A DNA stretch of 64,000 nucleotides from contig NZ_CP110395.1 in the NCBI RefSeq assembly GCF_029910215.1, positions 1,860,001 through 1,924,000 on the forward strand, in the 5' to 3' direction. Shown piece after piece: positions 46,719 to 56,062 of the stretch. A program made the position numbers and the translations under genes. Each line of letters opens with the position of its first letter. Within the stretch, counting starts at the first letter, position 1. Source of the DNA: Paraburkholderia sp. D15 (GTDB taxonomy: Bacteria > Pseudomonadota > Gammaproteobacteria > Burkholderiales > Burkholderiaceae). Under the pieces are notes generated by a model. That model saw only the letters and a program-made list of their open reading frames with translations, was not told the origin of the DNA and did no database searches.

Positions 46719-47536
46719 TGAAGCCGAACCGGATTTTGCAGTGGATTGCGTTGGGGATCGGGTTTCTGTTTCTGTATATCCCGATCGTCAGCCTGGTGGT
46801 GTATTCGTTCAACGAGTCGCAGCTCGTCACGGTGTGGACGCGGTTTTCCACGCGGTGGTATGCGGCGTTGTTGCAGGATGACGAGTTGATCGCGGCGGCG
46901 TGGTTGTCGTTGCGGGTGGCGTTGCTGACGGCGTTCGCGTCGGTGATTATCGGCACGTGGGCCGGGTTCGTGCTGGCGCGGATGGGGCGGTTTCGCGGGT
47001 TCACGCTTTACACCGGGATGATCAATGCGCCGCTGGTGATTCCCGAGGTGATTCAGGGGATCTCGTTGCTGCTGCTGTTCATCGAGATGGCGAAGTGGCT
47101 GGGATGGCCCGCGGGGCGGGGTATCTTCACCATCTGGATCGGGCATGTGATGCTGTGTATTTCTTATGTCGCGATTATTGTGCAGTCGCGGGTTAAGGAG
47201 CTGCATCCTTCTCTTGAAGAGGCTGCGCTCGATCTTGGGGCGACGCCGGTTCGGGTGTTTTTCTTCATTACGTTGCCGTTGATTTCGCAGGCGCTGGTTT
47301 CGGGGTGGTTGTTGTCGTTTACCTTGTCTATCGATGATCTTGTTTTGTCGGCGTTTTTGTCGGGGCCTGGGTCGACGACGTTGCCGCTGGTTGTTTTTTC
47401 CCGGGTCAGGTTGGGGTTGAATCCGGAGATGAATGCGTTGGCTACGTTGTTTATTGCGGTGGTTACTGTTGGGGTGGTGGTTGCGAATTATTTTATGCAG
47501 CGGGCTGAGAGGAAGAGGGCGGTGATGGCGGTTTGA
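46718..47536 (+). CDS. potI: Putrescine ABC importer permease
   Basis: The 272-aa protein has six hydrophobic segments with EAA loop HPSLEEAALDLGATPVRVFF and the PotI start LQWIALGIGFLFLYIPIVSL. From about 47100 to the stop, codon choice turns to TTG, GTT and TCG and the coding strand becomes G/T-rich, unlike potF and potG. It is the last gene before the inverted-repeat/IS block. A run of eight T follows the stop but no hairpin is seen. Confidence 0.92.
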   Translation: MKPNRILQWIALGIGFLFLYIPIVSLVVYSFNESQLVTVWTRFSTRWYAALLQDDELIAAAWLSLRVALLTAFASVIIGTWAGFVLARMGRFRGFTLYTGMINAPLVIPEVIQGISLLLLFIEMAKWLGWPAGRGIFTIWIGHVMLCISYVAIIVQSRVKELHPSLEEAALDLGATPVRVFFFITLPLISQALVSGWLLSFTLSIDDLVLSAFLSGPGSTTLPLVVFSRVRLGLNPEMNALATLFIAVVTVGVVVANYFMQRAERKRAVMAV

Positions 47537-47590
47537 TGGTTTTTTTTTGTTTGTCTGGGTGATGCTTTTTTTGTGGTTTTTTTCTGGTTA

Positions 47591-47678
47591 TTTGGCCTTT
47601 GCTTGTATTGTTAGTGGTCCATTAGTGTTGCCCCTGTGCGGGGCGGCACCTACTTCTCTTTGCCGCGGCAAAGAGAAG
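47591..47678. repeat. Left outer arm plus first palindrome of the nested inverted-repeat element
   Basis: The first ~59 bases (starting TTTGGCCTTTGCTTGTATTG, ending in GGGGCGGCAC) are an inverted match to 50585-50643. Bases 47650-47678 are the first 29 of a 32-bp perfect palindrome whose half is CTACTTCTCTTTGCCG. Its last three bases, TAG, are found at 48935-48937, on the far side of the IS110-type element. Confidence 0.85.
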
Positions 47679-47809
47679 CAACCGTATTGGAAGTCAAGCG
47701 ACGGGTATCGGGTGGGCGGCGGATCACATGTCGATCCGCCGGCGACGTACAGGCGAGCGCATGCCGCACGATCTCCGATCGCGCCTTCGGTAAGAACGCT
47801 TGAAGAAGT

Positions 47810-48930
<1,121 letters not shown>

Positions 48931-48934
48931 CAAG

Positions 48935-49286
48935 TAGGCAAGAGAAAGCCGCTCACACCGCTAACTCTTAAGCGGGTCCCCCGCGCAGTATTGTTAGTGG
49001 TGCATCTGGAATCCGTGCCCCCGCGCATTTCGCGTTCGTGGCACAGCAGTCATTCTTCGGGCGGCGCTACGCGCGCCCCCGGGTAAATCTAACGCCGCCC
49101 TCCGTTTCGGGGCGTACCGCTCCGCCGAGCGCGCAGCGCGAGACGGGATGAATGAGTCCTTTGTCACTAGCGCGGAATGCGCGAGGGCACGGATTCCAGA
49201 TGGACCACTAACAATACTGTGCGAGGCGCCCGCTTATGAGCTGGCGGTGTGAGCGGCTTTCTCTTGCCTACTTCTCTTTGCCGCGG
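48935..49286. repeat. Inner arms and centre of the nested inverted-repeat element
   Basis: Bases 48935-49054 and 49151-49267 are imperfect inverted copies of ~120 bp. The first 30 bases (GTAGGCAAGAGAAAGCCGCT onward) are identical, with about ten mismatches over the first 100 bases. Both contain CAGTATTGTTAGTGG and CATCTGGAATCCGTGCCC. Bases 49055-49150 are a GC-rich centre with short self-complementary pieces. Bases 49268-49286 are the first 19 of a second copy of the 32-bp palindrome, interrupted by the IS481-type element. No gene is seen. Confidence 0.85.
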
Positions 49287-50565
49287 TGTTTAGACCGGAG
49301 ACATAGGTAACAGATGTGCGGAGACATGGGTAACACATGATCCGCTCATTCCTGCTGGTTCAGGTTGATGGTTCCGAAGCGGTGATGCGCAAAAAACAGG
49401 TCGTAGCAGTTCTCTTCATCGACGCGCGCGCGGATGGCCACGGGCAGGTTCTGCAATGCATTTGATACCTTGAATCGCCGGTTCCTGAAGCGTAGTTCGC
49501 CGTTCCACTTCACGCACTGCACGTGATCGTTTTCGCCGTACTCGATTGGCGGCAGGATCTCCGGATAGGCGCGCGGACTCGGTCGATAACGCGTAACCGG
49601 GGTCGCCATGTCCAGCGCCTGATGTGGGCGCTGATGGTTGTAGACCGTGCGCCACTCATCGAACGCCTGCTGCGCGCTGGACAGATTCCTGAAGTGGCGT
49701 CCGGCGATCACCTCGGCCTTCAGCGTGCGGTGAAACCGCTCCTCCTTGCCGTTGGTCTGCGGATGCGCCACGCGGCTGTGTGACAGGCGCACACCCAGCC
49801 GGATGAGCCAGATGGCCAGTTCGGTCAACTGGCCCGGCTGGCTGGGGCTGCCCCACGGCGAACCGTTGTCCGCGTTGATGCGCCGCGGCAGCCCATAGCG
49901 GCGGAAGGTGCGCTGCAGATGATGCTGCACGATCCGGGTGTCGGTGCGAATGCAGGCATCGAGCGTCACGTTGTAGCGCGAATGATCGTCCAGCAGGGTC
50001 AGGGGCGAACAGTGGCGGCCGTCCTGCAGGTCGAACCAGCCCTTGAAATCCATCTGCCAGAGATCGTTGGGCTGTGCATGCTCGAAGCGCTGCCAGGCCG
50101 TGGCGGCCTCGGAGGCAGCCGGGTCGATGAGCCCGTGACGATGCAGGATGTCCGTCACGGTACTCGGGGCCGGCACGTCCCTGTGGCCCAGGTCGCACAG
50201 ACGCCGGCTGATCTTGCGTCCACCCCAGGCGGGGTGTGCCCGCCGCAGTTCGACTACCTGCTGCTCGACTGACGGTGGCGTGCGCGCCGGATTCTGCAGG
50301 GGGCGGCGCGAGTGATCTGTCAGCGCGGCAACGCCGCCCTGCGCGTGGCGCTCAAGCCACTTGTAGCCGGTCTTCGGACTGATGCCAAAGCGCCGGCACA
50401 GGTCGCGACGGTTGGCGCCTTCCTGCAAGGCCAGATGGACGAATTCCAGACGCAGATTCATGGTGTCTCTCGGATTCCAGGGCATGACCGGCTCCAGGCG
50501 ATTCGCTCGCCAAGAGTGTTACCCATGTCTCCGTACACCCGTTACCTATGTCTCCGGTCCATACA
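49287..50565 (-). mobile_element. IS481-family insertion sequence with CCGCGG target duplication
   Basis: The 1,279-bp element begins TGTTTAGACCGGAGACATAG and its right end, reverse-complemented, begins TGTATGGACCGGAGACATAG. The ~50-bp terminal inverted repeats each hold two GGAGACATRGGTAAC motifs. The flanks CCGCGG (49281-49286 and 50566-50571) are a 6-bp target duplication: the uninterrupted palindrome contains CCGCGG once, at its exact centre. Confidence 0.9.
49346..50485 (-). CDS. IS481-family transposase (DDE, rve domain)
   Basis: The 379-aa protein has an N-terminal HTH (GANRRDLCRRFGISPKTGYK) and the HTH_29/32 region. The integrase core follows, with the DDE residues in LWQMDFKGWFDLQDG, INADNGSPWG and QTNGKEERFHRTLKAEV. 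TVYNHQRPHQALDMATPVTR is a typical IS481 tail motif. The gene is intact. The alternative start at 50461 removes eight residues. Confidence 0.92.
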   Translation of the reverse strand: MPWNPRDTMNLRLEFVHLALQEGANRRDLCRRFGISPKTGYKWLERHAQGGVAALTDHSRRPLQNPARTPPSVEQQVVELRRAHPAWGGRKISRRLCDLGHRDVPAPSTVTDILHRHGLIDPAASEAATAWQRFEHAQPNDLWQMDFKGWFDLQDGRHCSPLTLLDDHSRYNVTLDACIRTDTRIVQHHLQRTFRRYGLPRRINADNGSPWGSPSQPGQLTELAIWLIRLGVRLSHSRVAHPQTNGKEERFHRTLKAEVIAGRHFRNLSSAQQAFDEWRTVYNHQRPHQALDMATPVTRYRPSPRAYPEILPPIEYGENDHVQCVKWNGELRFRNRRFKVSNALQNLPVAIRARVDEENCYDLFFAHHRFGTINLNQQE

Positions 50566-50643
50566 CCGCGGCAAAGAGAAGTAGGTGCCGCCCCGCACAG
50601 GGGCAACGCAAATAGACCAATAAGAATACAAGGAAAGGCCAAA
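50566..50643. repeat. Second palindrome remainder plus right outer arm
   Basis: Bases 50566-50584 hold the CCGCGG duplicate and CAAAGAGAAGTAG, completing the second 32-bp palindrome. Bases 50585-50643 (GTGCCGCCCCGCACAGGGGC onward) are the inverted match of 47591-47649, with about nine mismatches in the outer part. Confidence 0.85.
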
Positions 50644-50672
50644 AAACAAACCGTCGCATAGACAAAAAAAAC

Positions 50673-52076
50673 CTAAACCCGATACCCCACCCGAACCCCA
50701 CCCCAATGCCTCCCGCCAACAAACACCGGCGCGGACGCATCCTTCATCAGCACAAACTCCCCACCCCCCATATCCCGACGATAAGTCTGCAACAAAAACC
50801 GCTTGATACTGGAAGCCGCGGCAATCCCCGTCCGGTCGTCGAACATCCGTCGATTCCGGCAATTCGCCATATTCCAGACCACGTCCTCGCGCTGCGGCAA
50901 CGAAAACTTAAGATTGTGCGTCGGCAAATACCCGCGCAAATCGACCGCCGCACAAAACGCCACGCGAGGATCCAGCTTCAATAAAGGCTCCTGAATCGCC
51001 GGCAAAACCCGATCGGTAAACGCCGTAAACCGCGTGACAAACTGCGGCGGATTGCTGCCGTCAACCGCGACGTAGTGCTGATCGAACAGATCCTCGATCG
51101 ACATCTCCCCACGCGCCACCGCCGCCTCGAACACTTTCCCCACGGCCGCCGCCGCCCGCTGCACCGCGTCGATAAACGGCGTATCCCCCGTCTCGACCCC
51201 CGTCGCGGCCGTCAACTCGATCAACGTCTCCGATACGCCCAGCAGATTGCCGAGGCGGTTGCGCGCCTGCACGAAATTCTCGCTCGAATCCTCGACGCCG
51301 CTCGCCATCTCCAGCACCTGCGCCTCAAGCCCATCGCACTGCGTTTCGATCTCGCCGGTCAACGCCGCAATCTGTCCCGCCTCGGTATTGAGTTGCGCGA
51401 TCGCATCGCCCGTCGCATGCACGACGTCGCCGATCTTGCGCGTGCCCTCGCGGACCCGATGCGCCCGCGCAGTGTTCTGCGAACCTTCGCTGATCAGGTG
51501 CTCGGTCTGCTGCGTAAGTTGCGCAAGCGTCGTTTCGATCTGCCCGGTGGCCTGCGCGGTCTTCGCCGACAGGTTCTTCACCTCGGCCGCCACCACCGCG
51601 AAACTCTTGCCGGATTCGCCCGCGCGCGCCGCTTCGATCGCGGCGTTCAACGCCAGCAGATGCGTCTGGCGAGCGATCAGCGAAATCTCCTCGGAGACCC
51701 GGCTCACATGCGCCAGCGCGCTGCGCAACGCGCCGATCTGACTCTCGATCACCGTCACGCCTTCCACCAGCCCGTGAATGTCGGCCAGCGACGCCTCCAG
51801 CGTCTGCTGCGATGACTGCACCCCGGTTGCCGCTTCGGCCGATACGCTGCGCATTTCGCGCGCGGCGCTGGCAATGCGGTGATTGCCCGCCAGCGTCTGC
51901 GCGGCGGACTCCCGCAACGCGCGGCACACCTGCGCCTGGTGCTGCACGCGCGCGGCCACTTCGTCGACGTGGCCCGATACGTCGCAGATCTCGATACCCA
52001 GTTTGCCGGCCTGTGCGGCGATATCGCCGACGACACCCTGTGACCGGGCCCGTCTGCGAAAGTTGAAACGCATCAT
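50673..52076 (-). CDS. Cytoplasmic methyl-accepting chemotaxis protein with C-terminal sensor-like domain
   Basis: The 467-aa protein lacks membrane helices. Residues ~60-280 form the MCP signalling coiled coil with the conserved hairpin tip SEEISLIARQTHLLALNAAI and EAARAGESGKSFAVVAAEVK. The C-terminal ~170 residues (VFEAAVARGEMSIEDLFDQH, RVAFCAAVDLRGYLPTHN, RTGIAAASSIKRFLLQTYRR, GGGEFVLMKDASAPVFV) resemble a PAS/Cache-like ligand-binding domain placed after the signalling module, an order known for some soluble receptors. GAGGAG precedes the ATG at 52076. The 3' end is strongly G/T-rich in the coding strand, mirroring potI. Confidence 0.87.
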   Translation of the reverse strand: MMRFNFRRRARSQGVVGDIAAQAGKLGIEICDVSGHVDEVAARVQHQAQVCRALRESAAQTLAGNHRIASAAREMRSVSAEAATGVQSSQQTLEASLADIHGLVEGVTVIESQIGALRSALAHVSRVSEEISLIARQTHLLALNAAIEAARAGESGKSFAVVAAEVKNLSAKTAQATGQIETTLAQLTQQTEHLISEGSQNTARAHRVREGTRKIGDVVHATGDAIAQLNTEAGQIAALTGEIETQCDGLEAQVLEMASGVEDSSENFVQARNRLGNLLGVSETLIELTAATGVETGDTPFIDAVQRAAAAVGKVFEAAVARGEMSIEDLFDQHYVAVDGSNPPQFVTRFTAFTDRVLPAIQEPLLKLDPRVAFCAAVDLRGYLPTHNLKFSLPQREDVVWNMANCRNRRMFDDRTGIAAASSIKRFLLQTYRRDMGGGEFVLMKDASAPVFVGGRHWGGVRVGYRV

Positions 52077-52299
52077 TGACGTCTCCTCGATGGCGCGTTG
52101 ACCGCGCACGACTCGCGCTGTCGTCCCTTGCGGATGCAGCGCCTCTCCGATGCGTTTACGGCTGACTTTCAACCGACTTGATACGGGCAATCCCGCAGTC
52201 GTTATGATGGACGCTCATGCGCCTACTTACACTGACCCTCACTCACCCTGATTCCCCCCACGCTGCCTTGCGCCGCGCCACTTTCTCGCTCCGGTAATC

Positions 52300-52416
52300 A
52301 TGATCGACTCCTTCGCTCGCGTTGCGGGCTGGCAGCAGCTTTATCATCTGTGGGAGCTGATCGTGATGATCTGCAAGTTTCTGTGGGGACTGCTGCGCCT
52401 GCTCGGCGGCGGTTAA
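52300..52416 (+). CDS. Possible 38-residue membrane peptide
   Basis: The frame encodes MIDSFARVAGWQQLYHLWEL, then IVMICKFLWGLLRLLGGG, with one hydrophobic helix and no charged residues in it except one Lys and one Arg. It lies alone on the plus strand between a divergent chemoreceptor gene and a convergent hydrolase, overlapping the hydrolase stop by four bases. No strong ribosome site is seen. No family is recognised; it may be spurious. Confidence 0.35.
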   Translation: MIDSFARVAGWQQLYHLWELIVMICKFLWGLLRLLGGG

Positions 52417-53432
52417 ACGGTGGGCGCGCGCCGGTTCGCTGCATTCACCGCGGCACCCACCGCTGCACCCATTGCGGCATTAGCCACTGGCATCCGCAGG
52501 AACGCGTCCAGATCCGCCAGCACGTGCTCCGGCGCCTCTTCCATGGGGATGTGCCCCAGCCCCGCGTACATCACCGATTGCGCGCCCGGAATCCGGCTCG
52601 CGAATTCGTTGGCATGCGCGGGCGGAATCCAGCGGTCCTTCGCGCCCCACAGCACGAGCGTGGGGACGTCGAGCGTTCTGAGCGAATCGGTGTCGACTTC
52701 CTTGAAGTCGAGCGTCGGTACCATCTTGCCGATCGCGGCGCGCGCGCCCTCGGCGTGGAAGAAATCGACATAGCGCCGCAACGTGAGCGCATCGAGCTTG
52801 CGCGGATCGCCGTACACGTTGCGCACCGCGCTCCTGATGATCGGTTCGGGCAGCCACCACGGCGAGCTCATGCGCACCAGCGCGTGATTGAACAGGTCGA
52901 TGTAGATCGGCAGCTTCATCGGAAAGCCGGCCGAATCGATCAGTACCAGACGCTCGACCGCGCCGCGATGGCGCACCGCGTAGTCCCACGAAATCAGGCC
53001 GCCGAGCGAGTTGCCGATCAAGGTCGCGCGGCCGATGCCGAGCGCCTGCATGAACGTATCGATAAAGCGCCGGTAGGTGGGCAGGTTCATCGTCTCGATC
53101 TCGCCACGGCTCGAACGCAGCGGTCCGGTCACGCCGAACGGCGGCAGATCGAGACGGATCACGCGATGCGTGCGCTTGAGTTCATCGGCGACGCGATTCC
53201 ACGTATGCAGCGACGCCGCGAAACCGTGGATCATCACGAGCGTGTCGCCCTGGCCTTCGTCGACGTAGTGCACGTCGGTGCCCATGATCTGCACGAAGCG
53301 CGAGCCGGTCTGCGTGTAACGCCGCCGCAGTTCGTCGCGCGACACGCTGGTGATGCCCAGGCGCGCGGCGACGGAGCGCCGCGGTAGCGACGCAGAAGCG
53401 GATGCGGGCGAGGTGGATTCGATGCTTGCCAT
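52413..53432 (-). CDS. Alpha/beta-hydrolase
   Basis: The 339-aa protein has the alpha/beta-hydrolase fold with oxyanion motif MIHGFAASLHTWNRVADEL, nucleophile elbow IGNSLGGLISWDYA, the Asp in VLWGAKDRWIPPAHA and the His in GLGHIPMEEAPEHV. The substrate is unknown. It lies 126 nt downstream of a Baeyer-Villiger-type monooxygenase gene on the same strand. The pair could oxidise a ketone to an ester and hydrolyse it. An Ala-rich tail (NAAMGAAVGAAVNAANRR) ends the protein. Confidence 0.88.
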   Translation of the reverse strand: MASIESTSPASASASLPRRSVAARLGITSVSRDELRRRYTQTGSRFVQIMGTDVHYVDEGQGDTLVMIHGFAASLHTWNRVADELKRTHRVIRLDLPPFGVTGPLRSSRGEIETMNLPTYRRFIDTFMQALGIGRATLIGNSLGGLISWDYAVRHRGAVERLVLIDSAGFPMKLPIYIDLFNHALVRMSSPWWLPEPIIRSAVRNVYGDPRKLDALTLRRYVDFFHAEGARAAIGKMVPTLDFKEVDTDSLRTLDVPTLVLWGAKDRWIPPAHANEFASRIPGAQSVMYAGLGHIPMEEAPEHVLADLDAFLRMPVANAAMGAAVGAAVNAANRRAPTV

Positions 53433-53558
53433 GGTGCTTGTCTCCCTTGTAGTTCGTTGAGTTCGAACGGCGCGGAACCGCCATCAAAAGCCATCGCAAT
53501 GCGCCGCAATCCATTGCAAGCCGCTGCAATCCACCACCATCCACCGCAACCTGCCGCG

Positions 53559-55055
53559 TCAGCGCGCGAAACGATACTCGTCCGGCCGCACGCGCCGCGT
53601 ACGCTTGCGAAAACTGAACGTGAAGCCCGGCCATAGCGCCGTCACCTTGCCGCTCTTCGTCTGATACCAGCTATGGCAACCGCTGACCCAGACCGAGTGC
53701 TGCATGTTCTTCTGCAGACGCGCATTGAAATCGCGCTGCACGTCGGCGCGCAGATTCATCGTGCGGGCCCGGCGCCGGCGCAGCGTGCGCAGACAGTCGG
53801 CGATGTACTGCACCTGCGACTCGATCATGTAGATCATCGAGTTGTGACCGAGCCCGGTGTTCGGACCGACGATCATGAAGAAGTTCGGAAAGTCCGCGAC
53901 GCTGACGCCGAGATACGCTTCCGGCCCGTCGCGCAGCCAGAGCGCACCGAGATCGGCGCCGTTCAGCCCGGTCACCTCGAACGGCGCGCCGACGTCGTTG
54001 ACCTGAAAACCCGTGCCGCAGATGATCGCGTCCGCGCGATGCAGCGTGCCGTCCTCGGTCACGACGCCTTCCGCGACGACCTCGCGAATGCCGGTGGTGA
54101 TCACGTCGACGTTCGGTTGACCGAGCGCCGGGTAGTAATCGCTCGACAGCAGCACGCGCTTGCAGCCGAACCGGTAGTTCGGCGTCAGCTTGGCGCGCAG
54201 TTCGGGGTTGGGCACGCGCCGTTCGAGATAGCTGAGGCCGAACTTCATCGGCATCTTCATCAGTTTCGGATTGACGACGAAGGCAATCGCGCGCGATTCG
54301 AGTTGCCAGTAGATCGCGCTGCGCACGAAGCGCTGCGTGAACGGCAGATGCCGGAACAGCCAATGCGCGCGCGGGCCGACCGGCTTGTCGGGCTTCGGCA
54401 TGATCCACGGCGCGGTGCGCTGGAACAGATCGAGTTGCGCGACGCGCGGCTGGATGTGCGGCACGAACTGGATCGCGCTCGCACCGGTGCCGATCACCGC
54501 GACGCGTTTGCCTTCGAGCGGATAGTCATGGTCCCAGCGCGCCGAATGAAACAGCTTGCCCTCGAAGCGGTCGAGCCCGGCGATCTGCGGCATGGCCGGA
54601 CGCGAGAGCGGACCGCTCGCGGCGATCACCACGTCGGCCTCGACGATTTCCCGCACGCCGTCCACGTCGATCTCGACACGCCACGTCTGGCTCGCCGCAT
54701 CGAAACGCGCGGCCGCCACGCGTGCATTGCAACGTACATAGCGCGCCACGCCGTATTTGCGCGCGCAATGCTGCAGGTACGCGAGGATTTCCGCCTGGCC
54801 GCCGAATGCGCGCGACCACGCCGGATTCGGCTCGAACGAAAACGAGTACAGATGCGAGGGCACGTCGCACGCCGCGCCGGGATAGGTGTTGTCGCGCCAC
54901 GTTCCGCCGATGCCGGCGGCCGCTTCATAGACGGTGAACGACGTGATGCCCATGCGCTGCAGACGGATCGCCATGCCGAGGCCGGCAAAGCCGCTGCCCA
55001 CGATGACGATGCGCGGCGTGGCGGATGAAGAAGGGGAGGCGGGCGTCACGGTCAT
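53559..55055 (-). CDS. Flavin-containing monooxygenase, Baeyer-Villiger type
   Basis: The 498-aa protein has FAD and NADP Rossmann motifs, IVGSGFAGLGMAIRLQ near residue 15 and VAVIGTGASAIQFVPH near residue 185. The BVMO fingerprint lies between them as FEGKLFHSARWDHD (FxGxxxHxxxWD). GTWRDNTYPGAACDVPSHLY and VGPNTGLGHNSMIYMIESQ are also typical. It would insert an oxygen next to a ketone using NADPH and O2. The ATG at 55055 is 140 bp from a divergent TetR gene, with two matching operators between. Confidence 0.92.
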   Translation of the reverse strand: MTVTPASPSSSATPRIVIVGSGFAGLGMAIRLQRMGITSFTVYEAAAGIGGTWRDNTYPGAACDVPSHLYSFSFEPNPAWSRAFGGQAEILAYLQHCARKYGVARYVRCNARVAAARFDAASQTWRVEIDVDGVREIVEADVVIAASGPLSRPAMPQIAGLDRFEGKLFHSARWDHDYPLEGKRVAVIGTGASAIQFVPHIQPRVAQLDLFQRTAPWIMPKPDKPVGPRAHWLFRHLPFTQRFVRSAIYWQLESRAIAFVVNPKLMKMPMKFGLSYLERRVPNPELRAKLTPNYRFGCKRVLLSSDYYPALGQPNVDVITTGIREVVAEGVVTEDGTLHRADAIICGTGFQVNDVGAPFEVTGLNGADLGALWLRDGPEAYLGVSVADFPNFFMIVGPNTGLGHNSMIYMIESQVQYIADCLRTLRRRRARTMNLRADVQRDFNARLQKNMQHSVWVSGCHSWYQTKSGKVTALWPGFTFSFRKRTRRVRPDEYRFAR

Positions 55056-55080
55056 CTCCAGCGGGGAACGAAATTCGAGA

Positions 55081-55130
55081 GTCTACACATGTCTACTCCG
55101 ATCTAACGCGCAGGGTAGACAACTGTACAC
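55081..55130. promoter_or_regulatory. Two TetR-type operators between the monooxygenase and the TetR gene
   Basis: GTCTACACATGTCTAC (55081-55096) and GTAGACAACTGTACAC (55115-55130) both fit GTNNACANNTGTNNAC, with centres 34 bp apart. The ACANNTGT core resembles operators of FabR/DesT-like TetR proteins. One site overlaps the likely promoter of the monooxygenase gene; the other faces the TetR gene. Confidence 0.65.
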
Positions 55131-55194
55131 TGCACGTCAAGATCGTTTAGAGTACCGCTATTAAACGCGCATGGCGCGCGGTGATTGAAGACTC

Positions 55195-55923
55195 ATGACA
55201 TCCGTCCCCGACGTGTCTGGCGCCACGGGCTCACACCCGGCTCCCACGGCACCCGACTCCGCTTTAGATCTCACTGCCGCGCAGGACCTGCCGGCCGGCA
55301 AGCGCAAGCTGATCGAAGCCGCGTTGCGGCTGACCGCGGGCGGACGCAGCTTCGCGAGTCTCGGTCTGCGCGAACTGGCGCGCGAGGCGGACCTCAACCC
55401 CAACACGTTCTACCGTCATTTCGACACGCTCGACGATCTCGCCCGCGCGGCGGTCGAATCGGTCAGCCGGCGCTTGCGGCCGATGCTGCGGCGCGAGCGC
55501 TGGCTTGCCGCGCACGACGAACCGCATAGCGTGCCGCGTCGTGCGTGCGTCGCGTTCTTCGCGTTCGCGCTCGATAACCGCGAGGCGTTTCTGAGCGCGC
55601 TGGCCGAGTATCACGGCACGTCGCCGGCCTTACGCGACGCGGTGCGCGCGAATCTGCACGAGGTGTCGGCGGAAATGGCGGACGACGTCGTGCAACTGAA
55701 GCTGATGCCGACGCTCGCGCGCGGGACCGTCGACGAAGTCTGCACGCAGATCGTGCTGCAACTGTTTCATCTGTCGGCGGAATATATCGGCGCTGACGAG
55801 GTGCGGCGCGAGGCGCTGGTCGCGTACGCGGAGCGGTTTATCGTCAGATTGTTCGCGGGGTCGATGCTGCTCGCGCAGCATGAAGCGGGTGGTGCGTCGG
55901 AGGCACTACGCGGCGTCGTGTGA
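55195..55923 (+). CDS. TetR-family transcriptional regulator (FabR-like)
   Basis: The 242-aa protein has an N-terminal TetR helix-turn-helix (SFASLGLRELAREADLNPNT, FYRHFDTLDDLARAAVES) with the FabR-like phrase NPNTFYRHF. A helical ligand domain follows. It is divergent from the monooxygenase/hydrolase pair and likely represses it and itself through the two operators between them. The effector may be a fatty acyl or ketone compound. The first ~35 residues are a Pro/Ala-rich leader, and a later start is possible. Confidence 0.88.
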   Translation: MTSVPDVSGATGSHPAPTAPDSALDLTAAQDLPAGKRKLIEAALRLTAGGRSFASLGLRELAREADLNPNTFYRHFDTLDDLARAAVESVSRRLRPMLRRERWLAAHDEPHSVPRRACVAFFAFALDNREAFLSALAEYHGTSPALRDAVRANLHEVSAEMADDVVQLKLMPTLARGTVDEVCTQIVLQLFHLSAEYIGADEVRREALVAYAERFIVRLFAGSMLLAQHEAGGASEALRGVV

Positions 55924-55990
55924 TTCGAAGCGACGTGATGTGACGTATCGTGTCGTGACCTGATGTGAGGAAGGCGCGGGCATAAAAAAA

Positions 55991-56022
55991 CAGGCTCCTG
56001 TCCAAGGAGCCTGTCTGTTTTT
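55991..56022. terminator. Bidirectional terminator between TetR and TPR genes
   Basis: The perfect 9-bp stem CAGGCTCCT / AGGAGCCTG has a GTCCA loop, with seven A upstream and TTTTT downstream, so it serves both convergent genes. Confidence 0.82.
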
Positions 56023-56062
56023 ACCGCTTGCGTGTGATTCGGAGTCTGCGCTGCATCGCGAC

